A stretch of DNA of 64,000 nucleotides from Mycolicibacterium peregrinum (lineage in GTDB: Bacteria; Actinomycetota; Actinomycetes; Mycobacteriales; Mycobacteriaceae). The stretch spans positions 372,001 to 436,000 of the forward strand of contig NZ_LZSO01000008.1 of assembly GCF_001665785.1 (NCBI RefSeq). Direction: 5' to 3'. The number at the start of each line of letters is the position of its first letter. The stretch's first letter is position 1. Of this stretch, positions 32,799-41,027 are shown in pieces. The translations under genes were made by a program, and so were the position numbers. The notes below the pieces were generated by a model. The model was given only the letters and a program-made list of their open reading frames with translations. It was not told the DNA's origin and made no database searches.

Positions 32799-34316
32799 CT
32801 ATCCGGTGCGGATTGGATCGCCGCCGACCTGCGCCAAGGGGACCTCGTTGTCGCGACGTGCGGTGATCTTGTAGTCGTGCAGGTTGAGGTTTCTGAGCTG
32901 ATTGACGTACTGGGTGGCGAACCCCGGATACATGGTCGCGTTGAAACCGTCCTCGGTCAGGTACCAGCTCTGGCAACCGGAGTTCCAGGTGGTGGAGCGC
33001 AGGCGCCGTTGGATGTCCTCGTTGTACCGGCTCTGGGCATCAAGACGGACGTCCAGCGACTTCCAGTCGTACCGCAGGAGCGTCGAGACCGCCTCGACGA
33101 TGTAGTTGATCTGAGCCTCCATGTAGACCAGTGCCGAACTGTGTCCGGGGCCGGAGTTCGGCCCGAAGGTGAAGTACAGGTTGGGATAACCCGATACCGC
33201 GACGCTGCGGTACGCATAGGCGCCGCGGCTCCATTCGGTGGCCAGTTCACGACCTTCGATGCCCGTGATCGGGAACGGGGTACCGGTCTTGCAGACATCG
33301 AACCCGGTGGCGAACACGATGCAGTCGAATTGGTGCTCGATACCCTCGACGGTGCGAATCCCGTTGGGGGACAGCCGAGCGATGGGCCAGGTCACCAGCT
33401 TGCAGTTGTCGGCCTGCAAGGCGGGGTAGTACTCGCTGGTCATCAGAAGGCGTTTGCAGCCGGCCGAGAAATCCGGCGTCAGCTGACGCCGCAACCACGG
33501 ATCCTTCACCTGCAGAAGGAGATTGGCGGTGCTGACCGCCTCGACGAGCCGGGTGAACGTGGTGTCCCAGACCACGCCGAGGGCGACCGACTCGTGTCCC
33601 CAGTACCAGGCGCTTCTCATCAGGCTCTGGGTCACCGGGAGGTTGCGGTAGAGGCGCTTCAGCCAGCCACTTGTGGGAGTGTTGACCCGCGGCAGTACCC
33701 ACCCGGGTGTCCGCTGAAAGACCTTGACCGACTTCGCCGTCTTCACCAGTTCGGGCACGATCTGCACTCCACTGGCACCGGTCCCGACGACCGCGACCCG
33801 TTTGTCGGTGAAGTCGTAGTCGTGATCCCATCGGGCGCTGTGGATCTTGTGGCCCTCGTAGGTGTCGATCCCGGGAATGTTCGGGAAGCTGGCGTTGGCC
33901 AGCGGACCGGCAGCGACGATCACGCTCCGGGCCCGTACCGGTTCCCGGCCTTCGAGGTCGACGGTCCACTCTCCGGCCTCCGCGTCGTAGGAGATACCGA
34001 CGACGGTGTGCCCGAACCGGATCGTCGGGGCGAGGCCGGACGACTCGACCATGCCGTCGATGTACTCCAGGATCTCGGCACTGCCGGAGTACGTGTGCGA
34101 CCAGTCCGGGTTGGCAGCGAAACTGTACGAATACAGCCGGGACGGGATGTCGCACGCCGCACCGGGATAGGTATTGTCGCGCCAGGTTCCTCCGACTCGG
34201 GAATCGCGCTCGAAGATCACGAAATCGTCGACGCCCTCGGCCTTGAGCCGGATGGCCGCGCCGATGCCGGCGAATCCGGCACCGATGATGGCAACAGAGA
34301 TGGAAGAAGAAGTCAT
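32799..34316 (-). CDS. Flavin-dependent monooxygenase, Baeyer-Villiger type
   Basis: This 505-aa class B monooxygenase has FAD site GAGFAGIGAA near 11-20, the Baeyer-Villiger-like fingerprint YEGHKIHSARW (F/YxGxxxHxxxW), the second Rossmann GTGASGVQ, and the conserved FATGFD. BVMOs insert oxygen next to a ketone, giving an ester or lactone, using NADPH and O2. It sits with an HSL-type esterase that could open such a product. Gene content recalls the mymA operon (MymA-LipR-SadH) of M. tuberculosis, but the order and the diiron and MerR genes differ. Confidence 0.9.
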   Translation of the reverse strand: MTSSSISVAIIGAGFAGIGAAIRLKAEGVDDFVIFERDSRVGGTWRDNTYPGAACDIPSRLYSYSFAANPDWSHTYSGSAEILEYIDGMVESSGLAPTIRFGHTVVGISYDAEAGEWTVDLEGREPVRARSVIVAAGPLANASFPNIPGIDTYEGHKIHSARWDHDYDFTDKRVAVVGTGASGVQIVPELVKTAKSVKVFQRTPGWVLPRVNTPTSGWLKRLYRNLPVTQSLMRSAWYWGHESVALGVVWDTTFTRLVEAVSTANLLLQVKDPWLRRQLTPDFSAGCKRLLMTSEYYPALQADNCKLVTWPIARLSPNGIRTVEGIEHQFDCIVFATGFDVCKTGTPFPITGIEGRELATEWSRGAYAYRSVAVSGYPNLYFTFGPNSGPGHSSALVYMEAQINYIVEAVSTLLRYDWKSLDVRLDAQSRYNEDIQRRLRSTTWNSGCQSWYLTEDGFNATMYPGFATQYVNQLRNLNLHDYKITARRDNEVPLAQVGGDPIRTG

Positions 34317-34329
34317 GTCAGGGCTACCT

Positions 34330-35250
34330 TCAGGCGACGGGTTCGTAGGTCAGTTCCTGCGACCAGGTCGGCGTGTTCTCGACCAACGACATCGGAATCA
34401 CTCCGGTGATCTTGACCAGTGAATCGGCCAGCCAGTGGTACTTGGAGGTCCGGTCGATCACCTTGCGGCTCTGCCACGAGATGATTCGGTACATCGGCAA
34501 TCGGCGGGCGAATTCGCTGCGCTCGCCCACGCTTTGGAACCTGCGCATCGCCTGGTACAACCGGTCCTCGTTGACACCCATCTCGACGATGTTGTCGCGC
34601 ATCTTGTTCAGCAGCGGGAAGTAGCTGAGCACTCCGACCAGGAATGTGGGCTTGATCCAGCCGCCCACCAGCTCGATCAGCAGCTTGCGCATGTCGGCAT
34701 GCCCGAGGATGTCCATCACCTCGAAGTCGACGGCCAGGTGCCGGGACTCGTCGGAGTTGATCCGCTTGAACACCTCCTGTGCCACCGGATCTTTGACCTC
34801 GTCGGTGATGAACTTGATCAATGCCCCGTCCAGCGCGACCTCGAGCATGGGGATGACGGTACCGAGGAACGTCAGACCCATTCCGTCGGAATGCTTGTCG
34901 AGCCAGTTGATGACCAATTGGACGTTGACGTTCGGCGGCGGGATCTCGTCGTCCTCGAGCATGCCCCACCTGCGCATCAAGGCCAGTTCGGCGTTGGCGT
35001 GCTTCTGCTCTTCGGCGTGGAAATGCTCGTAGATGCTCTTGAGCGTCGGGTTCGGTGCCTTCTTCGCCAGCGCGGCAAAACCGCGGGCGCCGACGTTCTC
35101 GATCCACATCAGGTCGGTCATGAACGGCTTGAGCTTGGCGTGCAGTTCGGGTTCGATCAGCTCGGCTCCCGGTGCGTCCCAGTCGATGTCGACCAGGGCC
35201 CATTGCCGGTCTTTGATCATCTGCAGCATGTTGTCGAGATCCATCGCCAT
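34330..35250 (-). CDS. Ferritin-like diiron-carboxylate protein (probable oxygenase)
   Basis: This 306-aa helical protein has carboxylate/His ligands in two ExxH-type motifs: HAEEQKHANAE (about 80-90) and NSDESRHLAVDFE (about 160-172), with single Glu residues in WIENVG and MLEVAL completing a four-helix-bundle diiron site. Such proteins include N-oxygenases, fatty-acid desaturases and aldehyde oxygenases; the C-terminal third has no domain I recognise. ATG 35250 has AAAGGA upstream. It lies between the SDR and the monooxygenase on the same strand, suggesting a joint oxidative step. Confidence 0.8.
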   Translation of the reverse strand: MAMDLDNMLQMIKDRQWALVDIDWDAPGAELIEPELHAKLKPFMTDLMWIENVGARGFAALAKKAPNPTLKSIYEHFHAEEQKHANAELALMRRWGMLEDDEIPPPNVNVQLVINWLDKHSDGMGLTFLGTVIPMLEVALDGALIKFITDEVKDPVAQEVFKRINSDESRHLAVDFEVMDILGHADMRKLLIELVGGWIKPTFLVGVLSYFPLLNKMRDNIVEMGVNEDRLYQAMRRFQSVGERSEFARRLPMYRIISWQSRKVIDRTSKYHWLADSLVKITGVIPMSLVENTPTWSQELTYEPVA

Positions 35251-35288
35251 GGTTGCGTCCTTTCGGTAGAGCAGGTGTCGGGAAGGCT

Positions 35289-36146
35289 TCAGTCTTTGGG
35301 AAGAACTCGGCCGAGCAGTCCGGCGCCCCGGACATAGAGACCGGGGAAGTGCCGCTTCAGGTGCCAGATGACTGTGGCGTCGATCTGAGGCACCACGTAC
35401 AGGCGGCCGCTGTCGTGCGCGTCCAGGGTGCGGGCTGCGACGTTGTCCGGAGACAGCCCGGTCCACCGGGCCAGTTGCCGGCTGAGGTTCATCGAGCCGG
35501 GGGTGATGCGGCCGTCCTGAAAGACGTTGGTCTTCACGAAGGTCGGGCACAGCACCGTCACCGCGACACCCGTGCCGGCGAGCTCGGCGGCCAGCGTCTC
35601 CGACAGCGACATCACGCCGGCCTTGGAGACGTTGTACGGCGCCATCGACGGTGCCGCAGCGAATCCGGCTGCCGAGGCCACGTTGATGATCCCGCCTCGG
35701 CCGGCCTCGCGCAGGATCGGCGTGAAGACCTCACACCCGTACACCACACCCCACAGGTTGATCCCGAGCGCCCAGTCCCAGTCCTCGAATCCGATGGCGC
35801 CGACGGGCTTGCCGCCGACGCCGACGCCGGCGTTGTTGATCACCAGGGTCGGTGGGCCGCCGAAGATGCTGTTTGCCTGCTTGGCCAACTGCTCGACTGC
35901 ACTGCGATCGGATACGTCGCAGACCACGGCGTGGCCCTTCCCGGTGCGGAGTTCGTCGATCAGTGCCACCGTCTCGTCGGCCCGGTCGGAATCGATATCG
36001 GCACAGATGATCTCGCCACCCCTCCGGGCGAGCTCAAGGGCGAACGACCGCCCGATTCCGCTACCTGCGCCGGTCACGACCGCCTTCGCTTCGGTGGAAC
36101 GTCGGCCACCACGAAAAGCGTTGAGCAGCAGGTCGATGCCGAACAT
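35289..36146 (-). CDS. SDR family oxidoreductase
   Basis: This 285-aa SDR has a short N-terminal leader (MFGIDLLLNAFRGGRR), then VTGAGSGIGRSFALELA, INNAGVGVGG, ASAAG with the catalytic Ser, and YNVSKAG. The C-terminus (VIWHLKRHFPGLYVRGAGLL) is typical of membrane-associated mycobacterial SDRs of the SadH type. It starts by a one-base overlap (TGATG) with the esterase stop and is followed by the diiron protein. Confidence 0.9.
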   Translation of the reverse strand: MFGIDLLLNAFRGGRRSTEAKAVVTGAGSGIGRSFALELARRGGEIICADIDSDRADETVALIDELRTGKGHAVVCDVSDRSAVEQLAKQANSIFGGPPTLVINNAGVGVGGKPVGAIGFEDWDWALGINLWGVVYGCEVFTPILREAGRGGIINVASAAGFAAAPSMAPYNVSKAGVMSLSETLAAELAGTGVAVTVLCPTFVKTNVFQDGRITPGSMNLSRQLARWTGLSPDNVAARTLDAHDSGRLYVVPQIDATVIWHLKRHFPGLYVRGAGLLGRVLPKD

Positions 36147-37138
36147 CAGCACACCTCCATCTGGGTATCGGGTCGGTCGTCCGTGAGCACGGCGGAGATG
36201 AACCCCGCCGCTCGCCGCAGCGCCGTCGTTGCTTCGGGCGCCAGTCGGGGTAGTGCCTGGAAAACGTGCACCATGGCGGGCCAGACCTCGAGGGTGCTCA
36301 CCCCTCCGGCCAGGGTGACCTCGGTATCGAGGTAGCGCGCGTCCGCGCTGAGCATTTCGAACTCGCCGACCTGGATCAGCATGGGTGGCAGGCGATCCGC
36401 CTTCTCGAAGTCGAGGCGCAGCCGCGGTTGGTCGGGGTTCTGTGCCGCCGTGTACAGCCCGACCAACTGCCGCGCCGCCGTCGCCGACATCGCCGGATCG
36501 CGGCGCACCTGTTCCTGCTGGAGCGCGAGTTCCATGGTGAGGTCGATCAGGGGGGAGAACAGCACGACTCCGGCGGGCTGGAAACCGGGTTCGTCGGCGT
36601 GCTGGAGCAGCAGGTCGCAGGTCAGGTGGCCACCTGCGGAGTCCGCGCCGATCACGACGTCCGATGCCGAATATCCCTGCGCGAGTAACCACCGATAGCC
36701 CGCTTCGACGTCGTCGGCGGCGGCCGGGAATCGGTGTTCGGGAGCCAGGCGGTAGTCGACCGAGAAGAATGGCATGCCGGTGGCCTGAGAAAGCTGTGCC
36801 ACCAGCTTGCGGTGCGTGTGTGCCGAACAGATCACGTAGGCGCTGCCGTGGATGTAATACCCGGCGCGCGTGCCGAACTTCACGCCCGGGCCGATCACCC
36901 ATTCGCCGCGCACCCCGGGCCGGCGGACCGGGATGACCCTGGTGCCGTCGGGCATCGATCCCAACGTCCCCATGATGGTGGCGATCAGTCCGCGGGAAAA
37001 CCACACGCCGGGTCGGTTCATCGGGATGACACTGGTGAGGCAGCCCAACGTCCATCGGGTGGTGGTGGCCGCGACGACGGCGCGCACGGAACGCCCGCTA
37101 GGCACAGCCGGTAGGTCGGGTGGGGCAACTACGGTCAC
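36146..37138 (-). CDS. Alpha/beta hydrolase, hormone-sensitive-lipase family esterase
   Basis: This HSL-family esterase of about 330 aa has oxyanion motif YYIHGSAYV (HGSA replacing the usual HGGG), SVDYRLAPEHRFPAA, the nucleophile GADSAGGHL, and His in MVHVFQ, as in mycobacterial Lip proteins such as LipR. The open frame extends to a TTG at 37174, but that codon lies inside the operator palindrome. GTG 37138 is preferred: a -35 TTGACA (37174-37169), 17-bp spacer and TGACGT would start transcription at this GTG, giving a leaderless mRNA. It is the first gene of the operon ending in MerR. Confidence 0.82.
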   Translation of the reverse strand: MTVVAPPDLPAVPSGRSVRAVVAATTTRWTLGCLTSVIPMNRPGVWFSRGLIATIMGTLGSMPDGTRVIPVRRPGVRGEWVIGPGVKFGTRAGYYIHGSAYVICSAHTHRKLVAQLSQATGMPFFSVDYRLAPEHRFPAAADDVEAGYRWLLAQGYSASDVVIGADSAGGHLTCDLLLQHADEPGFQPAGVVLFSPLIDLTMELALQQEQVRRDPAMSATAARQLVGLYTAAQNPDQPRLRLDFEKADRLPPMLIQVGEFEMLSADARYLDTEVTLAGGVSTLEVWPAMVHVFQALPRLAPEATTALRRAAGFISAVLTDDRPDTQMEVC

Positions 37139-37159
37139 CCGGTTTACGTCACCACAGAC

Positions 37160-37181
37160 TGTTACATTTGTCAATGTAACA
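37160..37181. promoter_or_regulatory. 22-bp operator palindrome upstream of the esterase-monooxygenase operon
   Basis: TGTTACATT (37160-37168) and AATGTAACA (37173-37181) are perfect 9-bp arms around TGTC. The centre contains TTGACA on the minus strand, a consensus -35 box. This is the likely binding site of the operon's own MerR or of a TetR. Confidence 0.75.
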
Positions 37182-37245
37182 ATCGGCGATGACGTGACGG
37201 CTCAGATGAGCCGGGTGCCGGCTCACCAGGAAGTGGTGGGTACGC

Positions 37246-37283
37246 GAAATCGCCCGGACGAGAACGTAAGTCCGGGCGATTTC
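37246..37283. terminator. Hairpin terminator after tetR-A
   Basis: GAAATCGCCCGGAC (37246-37259) and GTCCGGGCGATTTC (37270-37283) form a perfect 14-bp stem with a 10-nt loop. It begins 16 bases after the minus-strand TetR stop and separates it from the esterase operon. Confidence 0.75.
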
Positions 37284-37298
37284 AGTTCGGCGTCATGT

Positions 37299-38024
37299 CT
37301 ACTTGCGCTTGGTCTTGGTCGCGGCCGGTTGTGCGATCCGTGCGGCCGCGTGGTCGAGGATGCACTCCAGGCCGTACTCGAAGTTCTTCTCGTCGGCCGC
37401 GCCGATGCGGTGTCCCTCATTGGTGACCTGTGCGAGCAGCGGCGTGACATCCGGATCGATGACCATGGTCTCTTCGTAGTCGCCCGGGGCGTTGTCGTTG
37501 GCCCGGTTCTTCTCGTAGAGGCGGTGCAGCACCACCGAGCCGCGCACGTGTACCGAGACGGCCGAATAGGTGTCGAAGGCGTCCTCGACCGGCAACCCGG
37601 CCTCTACCAGGCCGGAGATCGCGGTCTCCATCTCCTGCACACCGAGGCGTGCGGCACGCGGGCTCAGGGCGGAACGAATGAGAATGAGATCACACAGAAT
37701 CGGGTTGCCCATGAAGGCTTTTCGCATGGTCCTGGCGTGGTTGGCCAACGACTCGCGCCAGTCCTTCGCTTCGACGTAAGGGGTGGCGACCACGAACTCG
37801 CGGAGTGCGCGGTCGGTCATCGCGTTGAGCAGGTCGTCCTTCTTGCGGAAGTACCAGTAGATACTCGTGACACCGACGCCGAGATGTTTGCCCAAGAGCG
37901 GCATGCTGAGGTTGTCGATCGACACCTGCTCGGCGAGTTCGAACGCCCCCTTGATGATGTCTTCGGGATTGATGGACCCGCGTTCGCGCCGTTGACGTTT
38001 CTCAGCGGTCGGTTGCTTTGCCAC
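37299..38024 (-). CDS. TetR-family regulator (TetR-A), paralogue of the one at 57894
   Basis: This regulator of about 241 aa has an Arg/Lys-rich N-terminus (EKRQRRERGS), HTH with DNLSMPLLGKHLGVGVTSIYWYFRKKDDLL, and a long ligand domain. Its recognition helix GVTSIYWYFR is identical in TetR-B at 57894, and RERGSI, VSIDNLSMP, NPI.CDLILIR and AFDTY are shared. GTG 38024 is preferred over ATG 38039 because GGAGGT lies seven bases before it. It diverges from the crotonase at 38301 across a palindrome of the shared operator type, so it probably represses itself and the plus-strand pathway. Confidence 0.9.
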   Translation of the reverse strand: MAKQPTAEKRQRRERGSINPEDIIKGAFELAEQVSIDNLSMPLLGKHLGVGVTSIYWYFRKKDDLLNAMTDRALREFVVATPYVEAKDWRESLANHARTMRKAFMGNPILCDLILIRSALSPRAARLGVQEMETAISGLVEAGLPVEDAFDTYSAVSVHVRGSVVLHRLYEKNRANDNAPGDYEETMVIDPDVTPLLAQVTNEGHRIGAADEKNFEYGLECILDHAAARIAQPAATKTKRK

Positions 38025-38239
38025 TGCGGGCACCTCCATCGAAATCGATTCTGCTCAAGCCGTCCTGTGCCGCGGGTCAATCGCAGGTGAATTTACCGCC
38101 GGCCACCACCTGAACTGCGCCAATGTGCGCGTGTCGCGGGGTCTTGTCGCAGTCGAGCTTACCGGTAGCCTCTCTGTTGCTGCCGTCCACAGTGGGTGCC
38201 GAGGCGTCGCTCGGAGGCGTTGGACAGGGTTCCGGCTTT

Positions 38240-38260
38240 TTACTGTAACCCCTATAGTAG
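38240..38260. promoter_or_regulatory. Shared operator S1 (tetR-A / pathway operon)
   Basis: The left arm TTACTGTAA is perfect, the centre is CCC, and the right arm CTATAGTAG matches six of nine consensus positions. The right arm holds a plus-strand -10 box TATAGT (38253-38258); the left arm holds TACAGT on the minus strand. It lies between divergent tetR-A and the crotonase gene. Confidence 0.7.
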
Positions 38261-38300
38261 GCTTTTCCGGGTAATTGGGCCGCAAGCGAAGGGGCAGTTG

Positions 38301-39062
38301 GTGTCGGAAGTAGTTCTGCGGGAGCGTCGGGGTCGCACGCTCGTCATCACGATCAATCGTCCGGAAGCGCGCAACGCGTTCAATCTCGCGGTGGTCCAGG
38401 GCCTCGCCGATGCCATGGACGAACTCGACGACACCCCGGAACTGTCGGTGGCCGTCCTGACCGGCGCGGGCGGAAACTTCTGCGCCGGCATGGACCTCAA
38501 GGCGTTCGCATCGGGGGAGCTGCCCTATGTACCCGGCCGCGGCGCCGGCTTCACCGAGCGTCCGCCCCGCAAGCCACTGATCGCCGCGGTTGAGGGGTTC
38601 GCGCTCGCGGGTGGTACCGAGTTGGTCCTGGCGACCGACCTCGTGGTCGCCTCCAAGGTCGCCAAGTTCGGTATCCCGGAGGTCAAGCGTGGTCTCGTCG
38701 CCGGTGGTGGTGGCCTCCTGCGACTGCACCAGCGCATTCCGTACCAGAAGGCGATGGAACTCGCGCTCACCGGCGACAGCTTCACCGCCGAGGAAGCCGC
38801 CGCGTGGGGGTTCGTCAACAAGCTCACCGAGCCCGGTGCGGCGCTCGACGGTGCGCTCGAGCTCGCCGATCGGATCACCGCCAACGGCCCCCTGGCAGTG
38901 GCCGTGACCAAGGAGATCATCGCGTCATCCTCGGAGTGGTCGGCCGACGAGATGTGGAAGAAGCAGGGCGAACTGCTCGGACCGGTGTTCTCCTCCAATG
39001 ACGCCAAGGAGGGGGCGATCGCCTTCGCCGAGAAGCGGGCGCCCAATTGGACGGGTTCCTGA
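38301..39062 (+). CDS. Enoyl-CoA hydratase
   Basis: This 253-aa crotonase keeps both classical catalytic glutamates: GFALAGGTELVLATD (first) and FGIPEVKRGLVAGGGG (second), with ITINRPEARNAFN and NFCAGMDLKA forming the oxyanion hole. A true 2-enoyl-CoA hydratase is therefore likely. The GTG start at 38301 has AAGGGG seven bases upstream. It is the first gene of a plus-strand run to 47823 under operator S1. Confidence 0.93.
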   Translation: MSEVVLRERRGRTLVITINRPEARNAFNLAVVQGLADAMDELDDTPELSVAVLTGAGGNFCAGMDLKAFASGELPYVPGRGAGFTERPPRKPLIAAVEGFALAGGTELVLATDLVVASKVAKFGIPEVKRGLVAGGGGLLRLHQRIPYQKAMELALTGDSFTAEEAAAWGFVNKLTEPGAALDGALELADRITANGPLAVAVTKEIIASSSEWSADEMWKKQGELLGPVFSSNDAKEGAIAFAEKRAPNWTGS

Positions 39063-39105
39063 GTCCGGCGGGCAGGAGCGAGGCGACCGGGGAGTTATCT
39101 GGGTC

Positions 39106-39900
39106 ATGGATCTCGGGTTCGCAGGTGCGGCCACCGTTGTCGTGGGCGGTGGCCGCGGGATGGGTTTCGCCACCGCTCAGTGTCTGGCCGAGGACGGCGC
39201 GCGCATAGCGATCGTCGGACGGTCCCGGGACGTACTCGATGCTGCCGCAACGGAGCTGGGTCGGCTGGGATCGCCGGAGGCAGTGGGGATCGTCGCCGAC
39301 ACTTCGGACAGCTCCCAGGTCGAGCAGGCTTTCGCCGAGGTCGGCGACCGTTGGGGTGAGCTCAACGCGTTGATCAACACGGTCGGCCCGGGCGCCGCGG
39401 GCAACTTCGAAGAGCTGACCGACGACCAGTGGCAGGACGCGTTCGACGCCGGCCTGATGGGCATGGTGCGCTGCGTACGTGCAGCATTGCCGTTGCTGCG
39501 CAACGCGGAATGGGCGCGCATCGTCAACTTCTCGGCCCATTCCACCCAGCGGCAGAGCACGCGCCTACCGGCTTACACGGCGGCCAAAGCGGCCGTGAAC
39601 AGTGTGTCCAAGAACCTGTCTCTGTTGCTGGCCAAGGACGAGATCATGGTCAACGTGGTCTCCCCGGGCAGCATCTCGTCGGAAGCGCTGCGAGGCTGGG
39701 CCGACACGGTTGGTGTCGACGGCAACGATCCGTATGCGTTGATGGCGGCCATCGACGAGCATTTCGGACATCCGGCCCACCTGCCGCGTGCCGGACTTCC
39801 TGGTGAAATCGGTCCCGTCGCAGCCTTTTTGGCGTCCAAGCGCAACTCGTACATGACCGGGGCCAACGTCAACGTGGACGGCGGATCGGACTTCATCTAG
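39106..39900 (+). CDS. SDR family oxidoreductase
   Basis: This 264-aa SDR has GGGRGMGFA, INTVGPGAAG in place of NNAG, the Ser in NFSAHSTQRQ, and YTAAKAA, all expected for a functional enzyme, with C-terminal MTGANVNVDGG. A 3-hydroxyacyl-CoA dehydrogenase role fits its place after an enoyl-CoA hydratase, but an alcohol dehydrogenase role is equally possible. The ATG at 39106 has GGGGAG 11 bases upstream. Confidence 0.9.
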   Translation: MDLGFAGAATVVVGGGRGMGFATAQCLAEDGARIAIVGRSRDVLDAAATELGRLGSPEAVGIVADTSDSSQVEQAFAEVGDRWGELNALINTVGPGAAGNFEELTDDQWQDAFDAGLMGMVRCVRAALPLLRNAEWARIVNFSAHSTQRQSTRLPAYTAAKAAVNSVSKNLSLLLAKDEIMVNVVSPGSISSEALRGWADTVGVDGNDPYALMAAIDEHFGHPAHLPRAGLPGEIGPVAAFLASKRNSYMTGANVNVDGGSDFI

Positions 39901-39908
39901 GGGGCGAT

Positions 39909-40916
39909 ATGGCAACAGCAGCCGAAGCGCGGGACTGGGCTCGCTCAGCCTTGCGGGGGATCGGTGACTCGCTCTACACCCCGTTCTGCGGAACCGATGG
40001 CGACGACATCGACTGGGATGCCTACCGGCACCTGGTGCGATACTGCGTCGGCGATCTCGGTCATCAGATGCTCTGGTGTACCAGTGGTCTGGCCGAGTTC
40101 TGGGCGCTGACCCTCGCCGAGCGCAAGCAACTTCTCGAGGTGGCGATCGATGAGGGGCGCCGCGCCAACCCGGACGTGGTCGTGCAGGCCTGCACCGCGG
40201 CCACCTCGGCCAAGGACTGTCTGGAGCTCACGCTGCACGCCCAACATGCGGGTGCCGACATCGTCTACATCCAGACCCCCATGATGGAGGCGCACGCGGG
40301 GGAGGGCGTCCTTCGCTTTTTCTCCTACATCGCCGAACGCACGGATATCGCTCTGGGCATGTTCAATTCCCCGTCCTCGGGCTATGTCCTGGCACCGGAC
40401 GAGAGCGCCCGGATCGCCGAGGCGATCCCGGCGGTGTGCGCCACCAAGGAGGGCGCCTTCCGCCCGGCGGCGAGCCGTCGGTTACACGAGCTGGCGCCGT
40501 ACCTGGCGGTCTGGGAGTGCGACACCACGGTGTACCGGGCCGGCTGGTTGCGTGAGGGCATCGTCTGCCCGGCCCAGTTGGGTACTGCCGGATACCTCTA
40601 CGAGACCCCGCAACGCCGCATCTTCACCGAATACTGGGACCTGGTGTACGCCGACCGGCTCATCGAGGCGATGGACTTCGGCCGGGAGTCCGGGTTGGAC
40701 CAGTTCGGTCTGGACATGGGTTCCTGGTTCACCTGCTATCCGGGTCGAGCCGACTATTTCACCCACTGGGCCGGCGCGTTCAAACACGCGGCGTCGGTGC
40801 TGGGGTTGCCCGTCGGCGGGTACCCGCACTCCCGTCCGCCCCAGGCATTGCTGCCGGATGCGGCCAAGACCCAGATCGAAACCGCTTATAGCGAGCTCGG
40901 TTTGATCGATTCCTGA
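39909..40916 (+). CDS. Dihydrodipicolinate synthase/N-acetylneuraminate lyase-family aldolase
   Basis: This 335-aa class I aldolase-like TIM barrel has a Schiff-base lysine in VCATKEGAFRPAAS (about 180). The usual GTTGE loop is replaced by WCTSGLAEFWALT, and the catalytic tyrosine of the YNxP motif by Phe (MFNSPSSG). Family members cleave or form C-C bonds next to a 2-oxoacid. Here it lies between an SDR and crotonase in a catabolic operon, so a retro-aldol or hydratase-aldolase step on a pathway intermediate is more likely than lysine synthesis. The ATG lies eight bases after the SDR stop. Confidence 0.85.
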   Translation: MATAAEARDWARSALRGIGDSLYTPFCGTDGDDIDWDAYRHLVRYCVGDLGHQMLWCTSGLAEFWALTLAERKQLLEVAIDEGRRANPDVVVQACTAATSAKDCLELTLHAQHAGADIVYIQTPMMEAHAGEGVLRFFSYIAERTDIALGMFNSPSSGYVLAPDESARIAEAIPAVCATKEGAFRPAASRRLHELAPYLAVWECDTTVYRAGWLREGIVCPAQLGTAGYLYETPQRRIFTEYWDLVYADRLIEAMDFGRESGLDQFGLDMGSWFTCYPGRADYFTHWAGAFKHAASVLGLPVGGYPHSRPPQALLPDAAKTQIETAYSELGLIDS

Positions 40917-40964
40917 GCCGCCTTTGTGCAGGTCGCGGTGCCGAAGCCGGGCTTGCGGAATGCA

Positions 40965-40985
40965 CTACCGATAGGTATACAGTAT
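40965..40985. promoter_or_regulatory. Shared operator S2 (degenerate) with -10 box
   Basis: The right arm ATACAGTAT matches seven of nine consensus positions and the left arm CTACCGATA five of nine, around centre GGT. TACAGT (40978-40983) would be the -10 box, giving a 37-nt leader containing GGGGAGG before the crotonase start at 41028. An internal promoter here would let the second half of the gene run respond to the same regulator. Confidence 0.5.
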
Positions 40986-41027
40986 GTATGTCTGAACGGC
41001 TGGTGTGGCATCGGGGAGGTATCGCGG

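Noticed and set aside
32121..34409. Long plus-strand open frame (762 codons) opposite the monooxygenase and MerR genes
   Set aside because: It is the antisense shadow of two well-supported genes in high-GC DNA, with low-complexity Arg/Gly/Asp-rich sequence and no domain.
37139..37174. TTG start at 37174 for the HSL-family esterase
   Set aside because: It lies inside the 22-bp operator and on the -35 box; GTG 37138 fits a leaderless transcript better.
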